This document shows positions 1 through 11,189 of a stretch of 64,000 bases of DNA, piece by piece. A model generated the notes under the pieces. It had not been told where the DNA came from, made no database searches, and worked only from the letters and a program-made list of their open reading frames with translations. A program made the position numbers and the translations under genes. Every line of letters starts with the position of its first letter. Position 1 is the stretch's first letter. The DNA is from Manihot esculenta (taxonomy: Eukaryota > Streptophyta > Magnoliopsida > Malpighiales > Euphorbiaceae), in the NCBI RefSeq assembly GCF_001659605.2, contig NC_035161.2, positions 28,257,691 to 28,321,690 of the forward strand, read 5' to 3'.

Positions 1-71
1 CTCTGTTTTTATTGTAATTTTTAATAAATTTTTTTATATTATAGATATTAAATAGTAATTTTCTTTTCACA

Positions 72-627
72 GGAAAAATCCAAATAAATCCTACATCCTC
101 CGTTTGTTCCCATGATTTTTAGATCAGCACTAAACCCGAGTCGCCCGCGCATGCCCTAGGCCCCTGAAACACATTCTCCAGCCATAATCCCAGCTGTGCC
201 GCACCGCCTTTTAACCCCTGTTTCGTGTTGACAAGGAGCTCATCTCTTCCGCTTCGTCTTAGCCAGTTCGTCTGGACAAGGAGAAGCTCCTTCGATTCGG
301 CTGGACAAGGAGAAGCTCTTTTCTTCCGTTTCTTCTGTTCATCGATTCACTTGTCCTTGTATCAATTATTCTTCAGTCAGCTAATTTGGTCATTGGCAAA
401 AATTTGTGAAGTATAAAGAAATTACAAATCCTTGGTCAGGAATCAACCCTAACTTCCAGAATCCAGAATTCAATCTGTTGATCTAAAAGCATCAGGTATT
501 ATCTCTCTCAGAGTTTTTCAATCGGCCCCTCACCCTAGCTATTGTGTCTGTTGCTTTTGTGGGTTCTGTTAATTCTGATTTCTAGAGCCCAATTGTATTA
601 AGCAGGTGAAACTCAAATTAAGCAATT
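72..627 (+). promoter_or_regulatory. Promoter/5'UTR region of the LENG1-like gene, with probable leader intron
   Basis: The region upstream of the LENG1-like start codon is much less AT-rich than the surrounding spacer. It contains a 17-bp direct repeat, tggacaaggagaagctc, at about 273-289 and 302-318. A probable 5'UTR intron runs from the GT at 496 (after atcag) to the AG at 604-605, about 110 bp; it is inferred from splice signals only. The segment from 72 to about 397 is repeated in diverged form at 4120-4473, which suggests that this part was once duplicated as a unit. No clear TATA box was identified. Confidence 0.55.
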
Positions 628-1311
628 ATGGGAGGTCATGGAGGTCTTAACATCCTTCCTCAGAAGCGGTGGAATGTATACAATTATGACAACAGAGAAA
701 AAGTCCGGCGAGATGAAGAAGCCGCCTCTAGAGAAGAGCAATTAAAGCGTGAGCAGTCAAGAAAGCGCGACGCCGAGTTTCGCCTTGAGCGGCTTCGAAC
801 TGCTCGTGGTTTACCTCCTTTAAATAAATCAGAAGCAGAGCTCGAGCCAGAGCCAGAGCCCAGGCCGGAGCCTGCTCAATCAGAACCAAAGTCCAACCAC
901 ATTAATCTGTTTGAAGGGATGAAGATTTTTGACCCAATTAAGGAATTGGAGAAAGGGGGAGATGCCGAGAGAGACGGATCTAGAAAGAAGAAGATGAAGA
1001 AAGAGGAGGTGAGAGTTGTTACTGCAGAGGAGGAGAAGTATAGGTTGGGTTATGGGGTTGCCGGAAAAGGAGTTAAGTTGCCCTGGTACCTCGAGAAACG
1101 CAGTGATGATGTGAATGAGGAGAAGGATGAAGATGATGGGTCCACGAGAGGGAAGAAGGAGGGTAAGAAGAGTGGCAAGAAGACATTGCAAGAACTAAGG
1201 GAGGAAAGGCTGAAAAGGGAGAAGCAGGAGAAAGAGAGGGTACGGGCATTGCTGGAGAATAAGCAGAGAGATAGAGCTGGTTTTAGGAGTGGAATGATTT
1301 CCAGGAGGTGA
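628..1311 (+). CDS. LENG1: LENG1-like protein with CIR N-terminal domain
   Basis: A single-exon 227-aa reading frame that resembles plant homologues of leukocyte receptor cluster member 1. The N-terminus (MGGHGGLNILPQKRWNVYN, then NREKVRRDE) is the typical CIR N-terminal domain, shared with the CBF1-interacting corepressor and spliceosome-associated proteins. Residues 20-60 are a charged helix rich in E, K and R. Residues 70-84 form an EPEPEPRPEP tract, and about 165-215 is a very basic KKEGKKSGKK/EERLKREKQE coiled coil. A conserved-looking block, KYRLGYGVAGKGVKLPWYLEK, lies near residue 140. The protein is probably nuclear; a role in pre-mRNA processing is inferred from the family and not shown here. 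The stop codon TGA overlaps a GTGAGT sequence that looks like a splice donor, so a longer spliced C-terminus cannot be excluded. The start is the first ATG after the GC-richer leader. Confidence 0.85.
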   Translation: MGGHGGLNILPQKRWNVYNYDNREKVRRDEEAASREEQLKREQSRKRDAEFRLERLRTARGLPPLNKSEAELEPEPEPRPEPAQSEPKSNHINLFEGMKIFDPIKELEKGGDAERDGSRKKKMKKEEVRVVTAEEEKYRLGYGVAGKGVKLPWYLEKRSDDVNEEKDEDDGSTRGKKEGKKSGKKTLQELREERLKREKQEKERVRALLENKQRDRAGFRSGMISRR

Positions 1312-4119
1312 GTTTATTGAGGGATTTATTAAGTTAGTATATTTTGCCTCTTTTAAAGTTGGTCTGTCTGCAAATTTAATGTGCACAAGCATGAAATTCG
1401 GCCTCTTGGTCAGCATGTCAATTTGATTGTTAATTCTGATGTATTTCTTTTTAGTTGTAGTGCTATCTTATATGTCTGGATTAAGAGCCTTCTATAGGCT
1501 TCATTTGGATTCTTATGTACATCCTGAGTTTGAGAACTTATTATTTGTGATTTTAATACAACATGAAAGATTGAAAAGAATCAATGGGGCCTTCGTCCAT
1601 ATCATATATATGACTAATGAATCTTTGGTGATGCTTAGCCTTCTTGTTTTAGGATTCTATTTAGTCATCTGATAGCATTCTGGAAGGTAGTTCTGCCATC
1701 TATGCAACCTTAATTACTGTCTTGGCCCTGCATTCACAAATTAAGAAGAGGCTTTGTCTAGTTTGTCTTAGAAACACTGCTAGATCCATTGTCTCATTCC
1801 CGCAATTTTGTCAAATTTCAGGATATGTTAGCTATTGATGTTGTACAGAACTAACTCCAGTAAATTGACTGTTGTGTTTTTATTTTGACCCCTAATGGCA
1901 TGTAGTTGTGGATGGACTAGATCAATTCAAGCAAAATCTTTGCTATAAGACTCTTGTATCATCTTTGAATTTTTGCTATAGTTTAAATGGAAGTATTAAA
2001 AGAATGCTTTACTCAACTGATGCTGATCAAGGCTGATAAATCAGAAATCCCGGTGACTGCACTTTACCTGGCTTGGCTCATAGTATACATGTAAATCCAG
2101 GGTTTGCATGATTAATATAAATATATCCACTATCCCAGGGTCACATAACAGAGCTGCTGCATTCTTTTTCCTTTTTCTTCTGAAGAATTTTTGTGCTAGC
2201 TTTTGTGTGAACGGTTTATAGGCGTATTGTGCTTGGACCGATTAAGGAGAAAATGAAACATCATGCATGTGTTTGTTAAGAAAATGAAGGAGTTGAGTCA
2301 CTGAGTATTTGAGTCTTTATAAAGCTGTATATTGGGCAGAACATGAATGCAAAGGTCTAGAATAAGGGGGCATTACTGTTGAGAATTTCTGGACATGGAT
2401 AGGAGCTGTTGAAAATTTTCTTAAGAGTGTCCTGAGGCGTTGAGAACTCCATAAGCATATATTGATAATGGCAAGGTGCCTTGCATTTCTGCAAAGTGGC
2501 CTATGTTTGCTAGAGAAGTGATAGCTTATATAATTGTTACCCATAGAACCTTTCAGCCTAAAGTGTGTTATATTTTACCTCATATATTTTGAGATGCTAG
2601 AAGTGGAGATTGGAATAAACTAATGTCTGAATTGAAAGTTAATTTTTATATTAAAATATTTAAAAATTATAAATATTATTTAATAATTTATATAAACCAG
2701 TTTAAACAGAAAGTAAACATATATAAAAGCAAATAGATAGTTAAATTCTATTTACGAGTATTAATTTTTAAATTTAAATTTAGTTACGTACTATTTAAAC
2801 TTATTTTAATAGAATTTGATAAAATTAGATATCCGAAAATACTCTAAATATTCTCTTAATTTTGAATGTATATTATTATTATTTTTATATTTAAGATATC
2901 TACATATTTCTATAAATTAAATTATTTATATAATTTAAATATAAGTATCGTGCACACCACCTATCCATATCTTTTTTTGAGTAGCTCGCAATGATGCTTA
3001 AACTTTTAAGAAATTAAAAATCAAGTTTGACGCTGACAATACTCTATTATTTTCTTGATATCTCTCTCTCTCTATATATATACATATATAACATATTTAA
3101 TCATACTTAATAATTATTAAGTAGTTATTTACATATTTATATAAAATAACTATAAATTCCAATTAATTATTAATGATTTCTAACCATTAATTTAATTAAT
3201 TAGTTACGGTTTATATAATTATAATTTGTTCTATCTAAAAGAATTTACATATGATCTCCATATTAATAATTGCTAAAAACTGCATGATTTTGACATCCAA
3301 AAACTAAGGATAAATGTCATAAATCCCCGTAAAGACAGATTTTCTCCATTGTACCAAGTTTAACGCTAATTCTTGAAGCATGTATATAATAAATTTAAAT
3401 ATATTAATATTACTTCATTCATAATTTTTATTTATTTTATTTTTTATATATATATTAAAAAATATAATTTTTTATTGATATTTTAATTATATTTATTTTA
3501 AATAAATTAAATTTTATTAAATATTAAACAATGTTTTAAAAAAAATTTAAAAATAAAATAAAATAATAATAATTAATTTATATGTTATTATAGTTTAAAA
3601 AAAGTGAATAATAATTTTAAAATAATAAAAATATAAATAAAAATAAAAATTATGAAATGAAAAAAATAATATAATAATATAATTACATAATTTTATTTAA
3701 AACCGCATAATTTTGATTTAAAAGAATGAGTACAAATTCTCAACAGTCAAAAACTGCATAGCTTATATATAGCTTACCATATATCTATGCAGTTTTGGTC
3801 TGAAAAATAAGGGTTATCTCATTCATAAATTAAAGTGATTTTATAATTTGATTCTGAATTAATATAATAGAATCAATAATATATATATATTTAACTAAGT
3901 TGATTATGTTTATATTAATATATTTATTTTATATATACATTATATATGGTAATTTTTTAAATTATATAATATTAAGAAAACTCAAATGATAAATATTAAT
4001 AATTTATTTGTAGTATATACATTATCTTTTAAATTAAATGTGTGCTTTTTAAATATATATATCAAATGTGTTTTTCCAGCCAGGTTAGTTTAGTTAACGG
4101 CATAGTTTTGATATAAAAA
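1312..4119. other. 3' flank of LENG1-like gene and AT-rich spacer
   Basis: The first 1.3 kb (1312 to about 2640) has near-genic base composition and probably holds the 3'UTR and degraded unique sequence; no coding exon could be supported. From about 2640 to 4110 the sequence is extremely AT-rich with short A/T repeats. The stretch at about 3414-3665 belongs to a dispersed AT-rich repeat seen again near 39010-39075 and 43190-43345. Confidence 0.5.
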
Positions 4120-4473
4120 GGAAAAAACCAAATAAATCCTACACCTTCCTTTTGTTCCCATGATTTTTAGATGAGCACTGAGCTCGAGTTGCCTGCGCAT
4201 GCCCTAAGCCCCTGAATCTCTAATGCACATTCTCCAGCCATAGTCCCAGCTGTGACACACCGCCTTTAATCCCTGGTTCGTATGGACAAGGAGCTCTTTT
4301 CTTCCACTTCGTCTTAGCTAGTTCGTCTGGACAAGGAGAAGCTCGTTTCTTCAATTTGGTTTATTCTTCAATTCAGCTGGACATGGAGAAGCTCTTTTCT
4401 TCCATTTCTTCTGTTCTTCGATTCACTTGTCCTTGGATCAATTCTTCTTCAGTCAGCTAATTCGGTCATTGGC
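4120..4473 (+). repeat. Diverged duplicate of the LENG1-like promoter/5'UTR
   Basis: This segment aligns with 72-397 over nearly its whole length, from the ccaaataaatcctaca block through gttcccatgatttttagat and ending at gtcattggc. It is 354 bp against 326 bp. The difference is mainly extra sequence around copies of the gga-caaggagaagctc motif at about 4328-4344 and 4378-4394. After 4473 the two copies diverge completely, and no LENG1-like coding sequence follows. It is either the surviving 5' part of a tandem gene duplication or a promoter that was copied alone. Confidence 0.85.
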
Positions 4474-5436
4474 TTGCTTCCATTCGATATTTATTAGCAG
4501 AACGGTTAGTGTTCCTTAATCAATTGGTTGTTTTGATTAATATTGGTTGTCCATGGTGAGATTTGTGGGTTTTGTCAGTTACATAATGTCCTAGGAACTG
4601 CATTAAGTTACATTAGTTGGTTTATTACCTAAATCTATTAGTTATTTTGAGATGTGCACTTGCATTACATTGAAAGGATATGTGTCAATATTGCTAATTC
4701 GGAATTTGAATGGATTCAGATAGGATACGGGTTTAATTGATCAAATACTCGTTATTCGAATTCTATCGGCTAATAGAATTTAAATTTAGAATATTCATGA
4801 CTATTCACGTAGAAAATCCGTCGCATTGAACACTAGACATCTCAAAATTTTGTGTTTGAGTTTCACCAAAACACTAATTTTAATATTTATAAATTTTATG
4901 TTAATTTATAAATATGTATTATACGCATCTTGTTCATTTATCAATTATATATTGAATATTAAATATGAAATATTATTTTAATATAAAAATTATTAAGTAA
5001 ATTATATTTTATTTTTTAAATTTTAACATAACTGATCTTTATTTTTAAAATCAAACACTTAAATTTTAAAAATCTCAATATTTTTATTCCATTTAAATTA
5101 AAAGTCTTTCTATCTTAAAATATATTAAAAAAAGTCTTCCTTGAACTCTCTTTTCTTTTCTCCATTTCATCTCATTCAAATCCCATAATCCTTCTTTTCA
5201 ACATTCATCTCTCTCAAACAAACTCTCATTCTCTTCCATCATTTTATCTCTCTCAAGCTTCTCTTCCCCCATTTTTGCAATTTCCACAAGAGGAGTATCA
5301 TATTAGGGAGAGCACGTGATGGTTAAATTCCATAAACTTTTCATCTTATGGTAATAATAAAAATGATTTAGTTGTATAAGGTATTTGAATGAATGAAAAT
5401 AGTTGTTTTGTAATGTTTGTTTTAACCGTGAAAAAT
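4474..5436. other. Geneless spacer with pyrimidine-rich block
   Basis: No coding sequence was found. The first 300 bases continue from the duplicated leader with moderate GC content. A strongly CT-rich stretch at about 5145-5290 (many ctctc and ttcttttc tracts) looks like a plant leader sequence but leads into no open frame. The rest is AT-rich. Confidence 0.4.
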
Positions 5437-5990
5437 ATGAGGAATTAAAAATAATAAAAATTTTGAGAAAATTGTAATTTTTGAATTCAGAAACTGATAT
5501 GATTTAATACATAAAAATTGAATAATTTAAGTATTTATAATTACTTGAATTTTATACCCATAAAATTTGTGAAATAGCAGCAAGTAAAAAAATTTCAAAT
5601 TATTTTGTGTTCATATATAAAAAAAAATAAGTTAATATTATATATTTAATTTCATTTTTTACTAAGAAAATTAAAAATGGTGGAAGTTTTGAGAAAACTA
5701 CAAATTTTAAATTTAGGGATTAATATGTTTTAATACATAAAAATTGAAGAATTTAAGTGTTTATAATTATTTAAATTTTATATCTATAAATTTTAAGAAA
5801 TCATCGTAAGTTAGAGAATTTCAAATTTTGTTTTGTGTTTTTATATAAAGAGGAAGGAGGTAATATTATATATTTAGTTTGATTTGATATCAAAGAAATT
5901 AAAAATAATAAAAACTTTAAAAAAAAACTGCAGATTTTGAATTCAATAACCTACTTGTTTTAATATATAGAAATTACAAAATGAGAAAGG
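5437..5990. repeat. Degenerate tandem repeat, unit about 230 bp
   Basis: About two and a third copies of a unit of roughly 230 bp. Each starts near a block like aattaaaaataataaaa (about 5440, 5670 and 5900), followed by ttgagaaaa-ctaca/gtaattttgaattc and later tttaatacataaaaattga, then tttcaaattt-ttttgtgtt and ttaatattatatatttaatttc. The copies differ by many substitutions and small indels, so the array is old. Confidence 0.7.
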
Positions 5991-6219
5991 AAGGAGAATT
6001 TAAATTTTTAGATATAAAAGTTTATTTTGAACTAACGGAGAAATAAATGAAACTACTATATATTTGAATGTAATATTAAAGAGATTTAAGTATTCGATTT
6101 TAAAAATAAAGAGATTGATCTGTTAATTATGATATAATTTAGAGGTTAAAATATAATTTATACAAAGTTATTTAATTATATTATAATAATTAATTAATTA
6201 TTATGAGTAGATTATAAGA

Positions 6220-6900
6220 CTAACTCTCTAATAAATTATGATAACATATATTAATAGATGTCTAACTACGACTTTAATATATATTTATTATGTTTAATAT
6301 TTAAATTTTAAATAATAATAATAATTAATTTTAATTTATAAATACTAAATAGATATACACTTAATTTATATGTTTAGGTTAATTAATAAATTAATAAATA
6401 ATATATATATATATATATATATATAATCAACAAATGACTTTTGACTTAACTCTTCAAGATTTAATAGATGGCAATAATATATATTTAATTATATTTTCTA
6501 ATAGATGTCAAACTTAATATTTAAATTATAACTAATAATAATAATTAATCTTAATTTATATGAGAATATTACTTAATTTATATATTTAGGTTAATTAACA
6601 AATATATATATATATATAATCAACAAATGACTATCAATTGACATTTTAATAGACGACAATAATGTATATTTAATTATATTCTCTAATAGATGCTTACCTA
6701 CAATTTTAATATATATCTATTATGTTTAATATTTAAATTATGACTAATAACAATGATAAACTATTGCTTAACTCTTTAATAAATGACAATAATGTATATT
6801 TAATTATATGTTCTCTAACTATAAGCATATATTGATTATGTTTAATATTTGAATTACAACTAATGATAATAATTACTTTTAATTTATAAGTATTAAAATT
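6220..6900. repeat. Degenerate tandem repeat, unit about 130-215 bp, with (AT)n tracts
   Basis: Four imperfect units begin near 6220, 6440, 6635 and 6765. Each carries the blocks ctctaataaatgacaataa, gtatatttaattatattctc, taatagatgtctaacta, tatgtttaatatttaaatta and gactaataataat. Units one and two end in ttatatgtttaggttaatta followed by pure (AT)n tracts at about 6396-6425 and 6603-6622. Nothing coding was seen. Confidence 0.7.
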
Positions 6901-6924
6901 AATTAGTATTTTTATTTTTATCAA

Positions 6925-7346
6925 ATAATTATTTTTAAGATATATATATATTTAATATTTATATACACTAAGTTGTAAACTTCTGATTATCAAATCAGCA
7001 ATTTAAATTATAAATGATTATTTTAATAATTAATATTTAAAAAAGCCTATTGCACAAAAAAATTCACACCCTGACCACTTTTTACCACATTTTACTTTTT
7101 TATCGTAACTTTAAAATTTTAAATAATAAAGCTAATCTTTTCATATTTGTTTCAATTTTATCATTTTATCTTAATTAATTTTAATAAAAAAATGTTTAAT
7201 ATTATATTAAATAAAAAATATAAACATTTAAATTAATTTATATTTATATATAAAATTTTAAATTTTAAAAAATAAAATTCATTTTTTATTTGTCATAATT
7301 ATACTTAAAAAATTAAATTAAATACAAAAAATTAATAATAATTTAT
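6925..7346. other. AT-rich spacer
   Basis: Only A/T-dominated sequence; I see no gene or clear repeat before the GC-rich insertion at 7352. Confidence 0.4.
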
Positions 7347-7950
7347 AATATTATAACGACCCGAAAATCGGATCGCCACCGGCGCTAGGATTCAGGTCGG
7401 CTTAAGGCCGCCAGAACCCGTAGCAAGCCTGTTATACTCTCTGTATACCTGTAAATCTCATACATGATCATAAATTTTCTGTGAAAATAAAAACTTTTTT
7501 CTGGATCAAGGCTCAACCTGTGCATGCACTATCTCTATACTATAGAACTCCCTGACTAGAGCTTGCTCCAGATGGGTTAACTCATACCTGTTAAGCTTGG
7601 TTTTTCACCTGCTCATAAAACAGTGACATAAACAGACTATGTACACAAAAGATTTACAGTACAAATAAGTCAAGCACAACGTTAACTTAAAACACAACTA
7701 TTACATCTCTTTAATATTACATGTCCACACTATACTATTACAAAACTCTTTTCTCTTCCTGTACCCTACTGAACTTTCCCTGTATACTGAACCTGCAAGA
7801 CTGGGGTTAAGGGAGTGGGATGAGCTCTATAGCCCAGTGAGTAGAACAGTAAAACAGGTCATTAACACATGCTCTTATGGAATGCATCATATCACAGACA
7901 ATTCACATCAAGGGTAAACCTGTCACCACAATAGTCCCAGTATCACTTCC

Positions 7951-8100
7951 GTGCCAGGGCGTAGAATGGGCACCTGGTCTTCCTGTCATGTATATCTATA
8001 TGTGTATATAACACCTGTACTTACCATTGTGTCAGGGCGTAGACTGGGCACCTGGTCTTTTCTATACCTGCCAGGGCGTAGAATGGGCACCTGGTCTTTC
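7951..8100. repeat. Triple direct repeat inside the GC-rich element
   Basis: Three copies of gccagggcgtagaatgggca followed by cctggtctt, at about 7952, 8031 and 8070. The middle copy has small changes (gtcagggcgtagactggg). Spacing is uneven (79 and 39 bp). Confidence 0.85.
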
Positions 8101-8487
8101 TCAGGAACTATTTGGATCATTCAGCATCCACCCACATCAACAAGTACGTATGCAATGCAACATATTCGTGATTTCTAATGCAATCAACCTAGTACATACT
8201 CATGATGTATGAAAGATGCTAAAAGCATTATTTTCTCAATTAAAAGAATTAAATTGAGTTCCACTCACCTCTGGCTATCTCTGGACTGATTCTGCAAACT
8301 CTGAAGCAGTACTCACTGCTGCTCTCTTTGGTTCCTCTGGTCTATGCCTACACAGATGGACTCAAATGAGGGACCAAACTAGCTCAAGAACAACTTTCTA
8401 AAACTCCTCAAGACTCCCCTTAAATACCCTAAAACAATCAGACAAAGCATGCAAAGGAAGGCTGGACAGGGCACTTTCAGCGGCAGG

Positions 8488-9682
8488 TTCGGCGGCCGAA
8501 AGTCCTCTCCAGAGCCGAAATGGAACAATTGGTACTCACTCTCACCAGACTATTCCCTTAAAGTAGGAGGTCAAGGGTTCGAGTAGTGGGGGAGACGACC
8601 TAATTTCCAAAGGGAAATTTGGGCCAAATCCACTTGGGGAAGGATGCGATACGAGAACCCAAGGGGACAAATCCTGCCAGGAACCCGTGAGGGTGAATGG
8701 ATGTTAAGAGCTGTTCACGACGCCAGTGGAAAGCCCGAGGTGGCACGAGGCCAGGCGAGGGATAGCCCTGGGCCGTGAACGGTAACAGTACCGGTGAAAG
8801 GGCCGGGTTGTTACACATGCACCTTCGGCGGCCGAATCTCTACTTTCGGCAGCCGAACCCTTTCGGGGACAAGTTTCGGGGGCTGAAAGGCACTCCAGAG
8901 ACGAAAGTCCATAACCTTCGGTGGTACCTTCGGCGACCGAAACTCCCCTCCAGAGCTGAAAGTCCAAACTCTCGGGGGCAAGCTTAGGCAACCGAAGCCA
9001 CCTCCTCAGCACATTCGGCGGCCGAACCACTCTTCGGCGGCCGAAGCTGGGTTCATTAGCAAGGCAGAACCTTGCTCTGCCTCACGCCAAAACACACCAA
9101 TCTCAACCAAACTCAAACACCACAATTCCTCTACATCCATATACTCACGTATATGCACAAAGGGGTCAAAAACTACCTAAAACCCCAACTCAAACATAAC
9201 ACAACACACATATACATACTTTCATCACAAAAACACCAAAAACACACGTTTTGCCCTATTCATGCAACTCTACCCTTAAACTCCATAAAACCTCCACAAA
9301 AACATGAAAAGAAGCTCAGGATCTTCACTTACCTCTTGACACCAAGAAGATGACCGATCCTAATGTGGAGATATGGAGCAACTCTCCTTCAAACCTCTCC
9401 AAACTTCAAAACTTATGTTTTTAGCTCAAAACCTTCAAAATAACATAAAAACCAATCAAACATTTGCAAGATTTGATGAAAACATGAAGAAGATTCAAGG
9501 AAAAGCATGGTCTCACCTCGGCCTATGCAAATGAACTCAATCCTTATCCATTTGCCGACTGAGGGCCTTTTATAGGTGGCTGGCCAGACCACCTTCGACG
9601 GCCTAACGTGAAACCAAAAGTCATGCATGTTCGGCTGCCGAACATCACGTTCGGCTGCCGAACATCACCTTCGGCTGCCGAA
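8488..9682. repeat. Eight TTCGGC-N-GCCGAA palindromes in the GC-rich element
   Basis: Thirteen-base palindromes with a variable centre occur at 8488-8500, 8824-8836, 8845-8857, 9014-9026, 9033-9045, 9630-9642, 9650-9662 and 9670-9682. The last three are spaced exactly 20 bp apart with the sequence catcac/t between them. Many half-matching variants (ttcggcgaccgaa, ttcgggggctgaa) lie among them at 8870-8995. Confidence 0.9.
8521..8816 (+). mobile_element. Possible nested SINE- or LTR-derived insertion
   Basis: This stretch interrupts the palindrome-rich part of the surrounding element and has a different composition. Near its left end gaggtcaagggttcgagtag resembles the tRNA-derived B-box region of plant SINEs (GGTTCGA core at 8576-8582). 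It ends at gggccgggttgttaca, which on the minus strand reads TGTAACAACCCGG, like an LTR start. No matching target-site duplication was found, so the class stays open. Confidence 0.35.
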
Positions 9683-9865
9683 CTTGACTTTTCTGCCTTG
9701 GTTCTTTTATCTCAAAAACTCATTTCCTTTTAACTTTAAAACTATATAGCATACTAAAATACTTTAGAAAAACATAAATCTTACCCTTCTAGAGGATTCC
9801 GACATCCTGGATCCCACCGGAAAGTAGAAATCCGATACCGGATTCTAGCCGGGTATTACAAATAT

Positions 9866-10699
9866 AATCTTTAAAATTTTATTTGACTAATAAAATAATT
9901 TTTAAATATATATTTTTATTTCCATAATGTATTTTTTATTAATCTTATTATTTACTTTTGATTCTTATTTTATACACGCTAGTTTAATAGAAATTTAAAA
10001 TGTAAATAATTATAATATAAAATATATATCACAAGATTACTTATTAAATACGTGAATAAAATAAAAATATTAAATATCTCAAATAATTTAAAATAAATAT
10101 GATTAATATATTTAAACTTTTATAAAAATTATAAAAGAGTAATTTTATATACTCAAAATTAATATATAATATTTCATTTGATTTAATAATATTAATATAA
10201 AATATAATTTTTATATATTAAAAATATATACATAATTTATAATAATGAGTATAAATTTTTAATAAAATATTTTAATATATAATATTTATATGTGATTTTT
10301 ATATAATAAAAATTTATTTATAATAAAAATTTATTTAATATTATATATGATAAATATAAAATAAAAATATATTTTCAATATAAATTTTAAATTAAAAAAT
10401 TATATATTTATTAATATAAAAATTTTAGGAATTATATTATAATTTATTATTAATTTTAAATTTAATTTAATATTTTTTATTATAATGAAAAGGCTTTATT
10501 TCATTATTTAAAATTTTAAATATAAATATAAATATTTAAATGTTTTATTTAATAAAATTTAAAAAAATTATTTTACATAATTAAAAATTTTTTAATCAAA
10601 ATTAATTATGCAAAGTGACTGAAATTAAGACAAAGTGAAAGTATTATATAAAAAATGATAAAGTTCTGATTTTTCTTTTTCCATAGAGCTAAAAAAAAT
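9866..10699. other. Extremely AT-rich spacer
   Basis: Nearly pure A/T sequence with no open frame of note and no recognisable element. It resumes the composition seen before 7352, consistent with insertion of the GC-rich element into AT-rich DNA. Confidence 0.45.
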
Positions 10700-10744
10700 T
10701 ATGTCTATACTAACAAAACCACCCAAAGTCCCAAATTCGCTTCC

Positions 10745-10935
10745 CACTTCCCAGCCCAGTCGGCGACAACCCTTCCCTCTCCCAGTCGGAGTCGGCGTCG
10801 CCTTTTCTCTCCTCAGTCGACGACAACTCTTCCCTCTCCCCAGTCAGCGACATCTCCTTTTCTCTCCCCAGTTGGCGACAACTCCTTTCCCTCTCTCCAG
10901 TCGGCGACAACCCCTTTCACTCTCTCCTCAGTCGG
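10745..10935. repeat. GTCGGCGACAA minisatellite
   Basis: About six to seven imperfect copies of a unit of roughly 30 bp, of the form ccagtcggcgacaaccctt followed by ccctctctc. The frame across it is open, coding for low-complexity S/P/R/L-rich peptide, but it has no family signature and is best treated as repeat. Confidence 0.75.
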
Positions 10936-11189
10936 TTTTTCTTTCTTTCGTTGAATCGGTTATTCTAGTAATCAAGATTTGACTGTAACTCTCTTCAGGT
11001 TTGTAATCAGATTTTGATGATAAAGATTTTTTAAGTGCATGTTGTTTAAGATTTTTTAGTTGCTATTAAAGATCTTTAGAATATGGACTATTAATCTGAT
11101 TATTTAGTTACTTTTAAAAAATTTTTAGTTGCTGTTAAAGATTTTTTAGGTAATCATCAAGATTTTTTGTTTTGTTGTATGAAATATTG

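Larger units (their letters stand above)
7352..9860 (-). mobile_element. GC-rich 2.5-kb LTR-like/non-autonomous retroelement insertion
   Basis: A block with sharply higher GC content lies between very AT-rich flanks and is bounded on both sides by AATAT (7347-7351 and 9861-9865), a likely 5-bp target-site duplication. Read on the minus strand it starts TGTAATACCCGGCTAGAATCC and ends CGGGTCGTTATA, so it has the TG start usual for an LTR but not the CA end. No reverse transcriptase, gag or integrase frame is visible, so it is best seen as a solo LTR or a non-autonomous element. It contains three copies of a 30-bp motif (7951-8100), eight 13-bp palindromes and a possible nested insertion near 8521-8816. 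The low CG decay and crisp composition suggest it is relatively young. Confidence 0.65.

Noticed and set aside
1427..1672. 81-codon hydrophobic open frame after the LENG1-like gene
   Set aside because: AT-rich 3' flank sequence with no conserved motif; hydrophobicity comes from T-rich codons.
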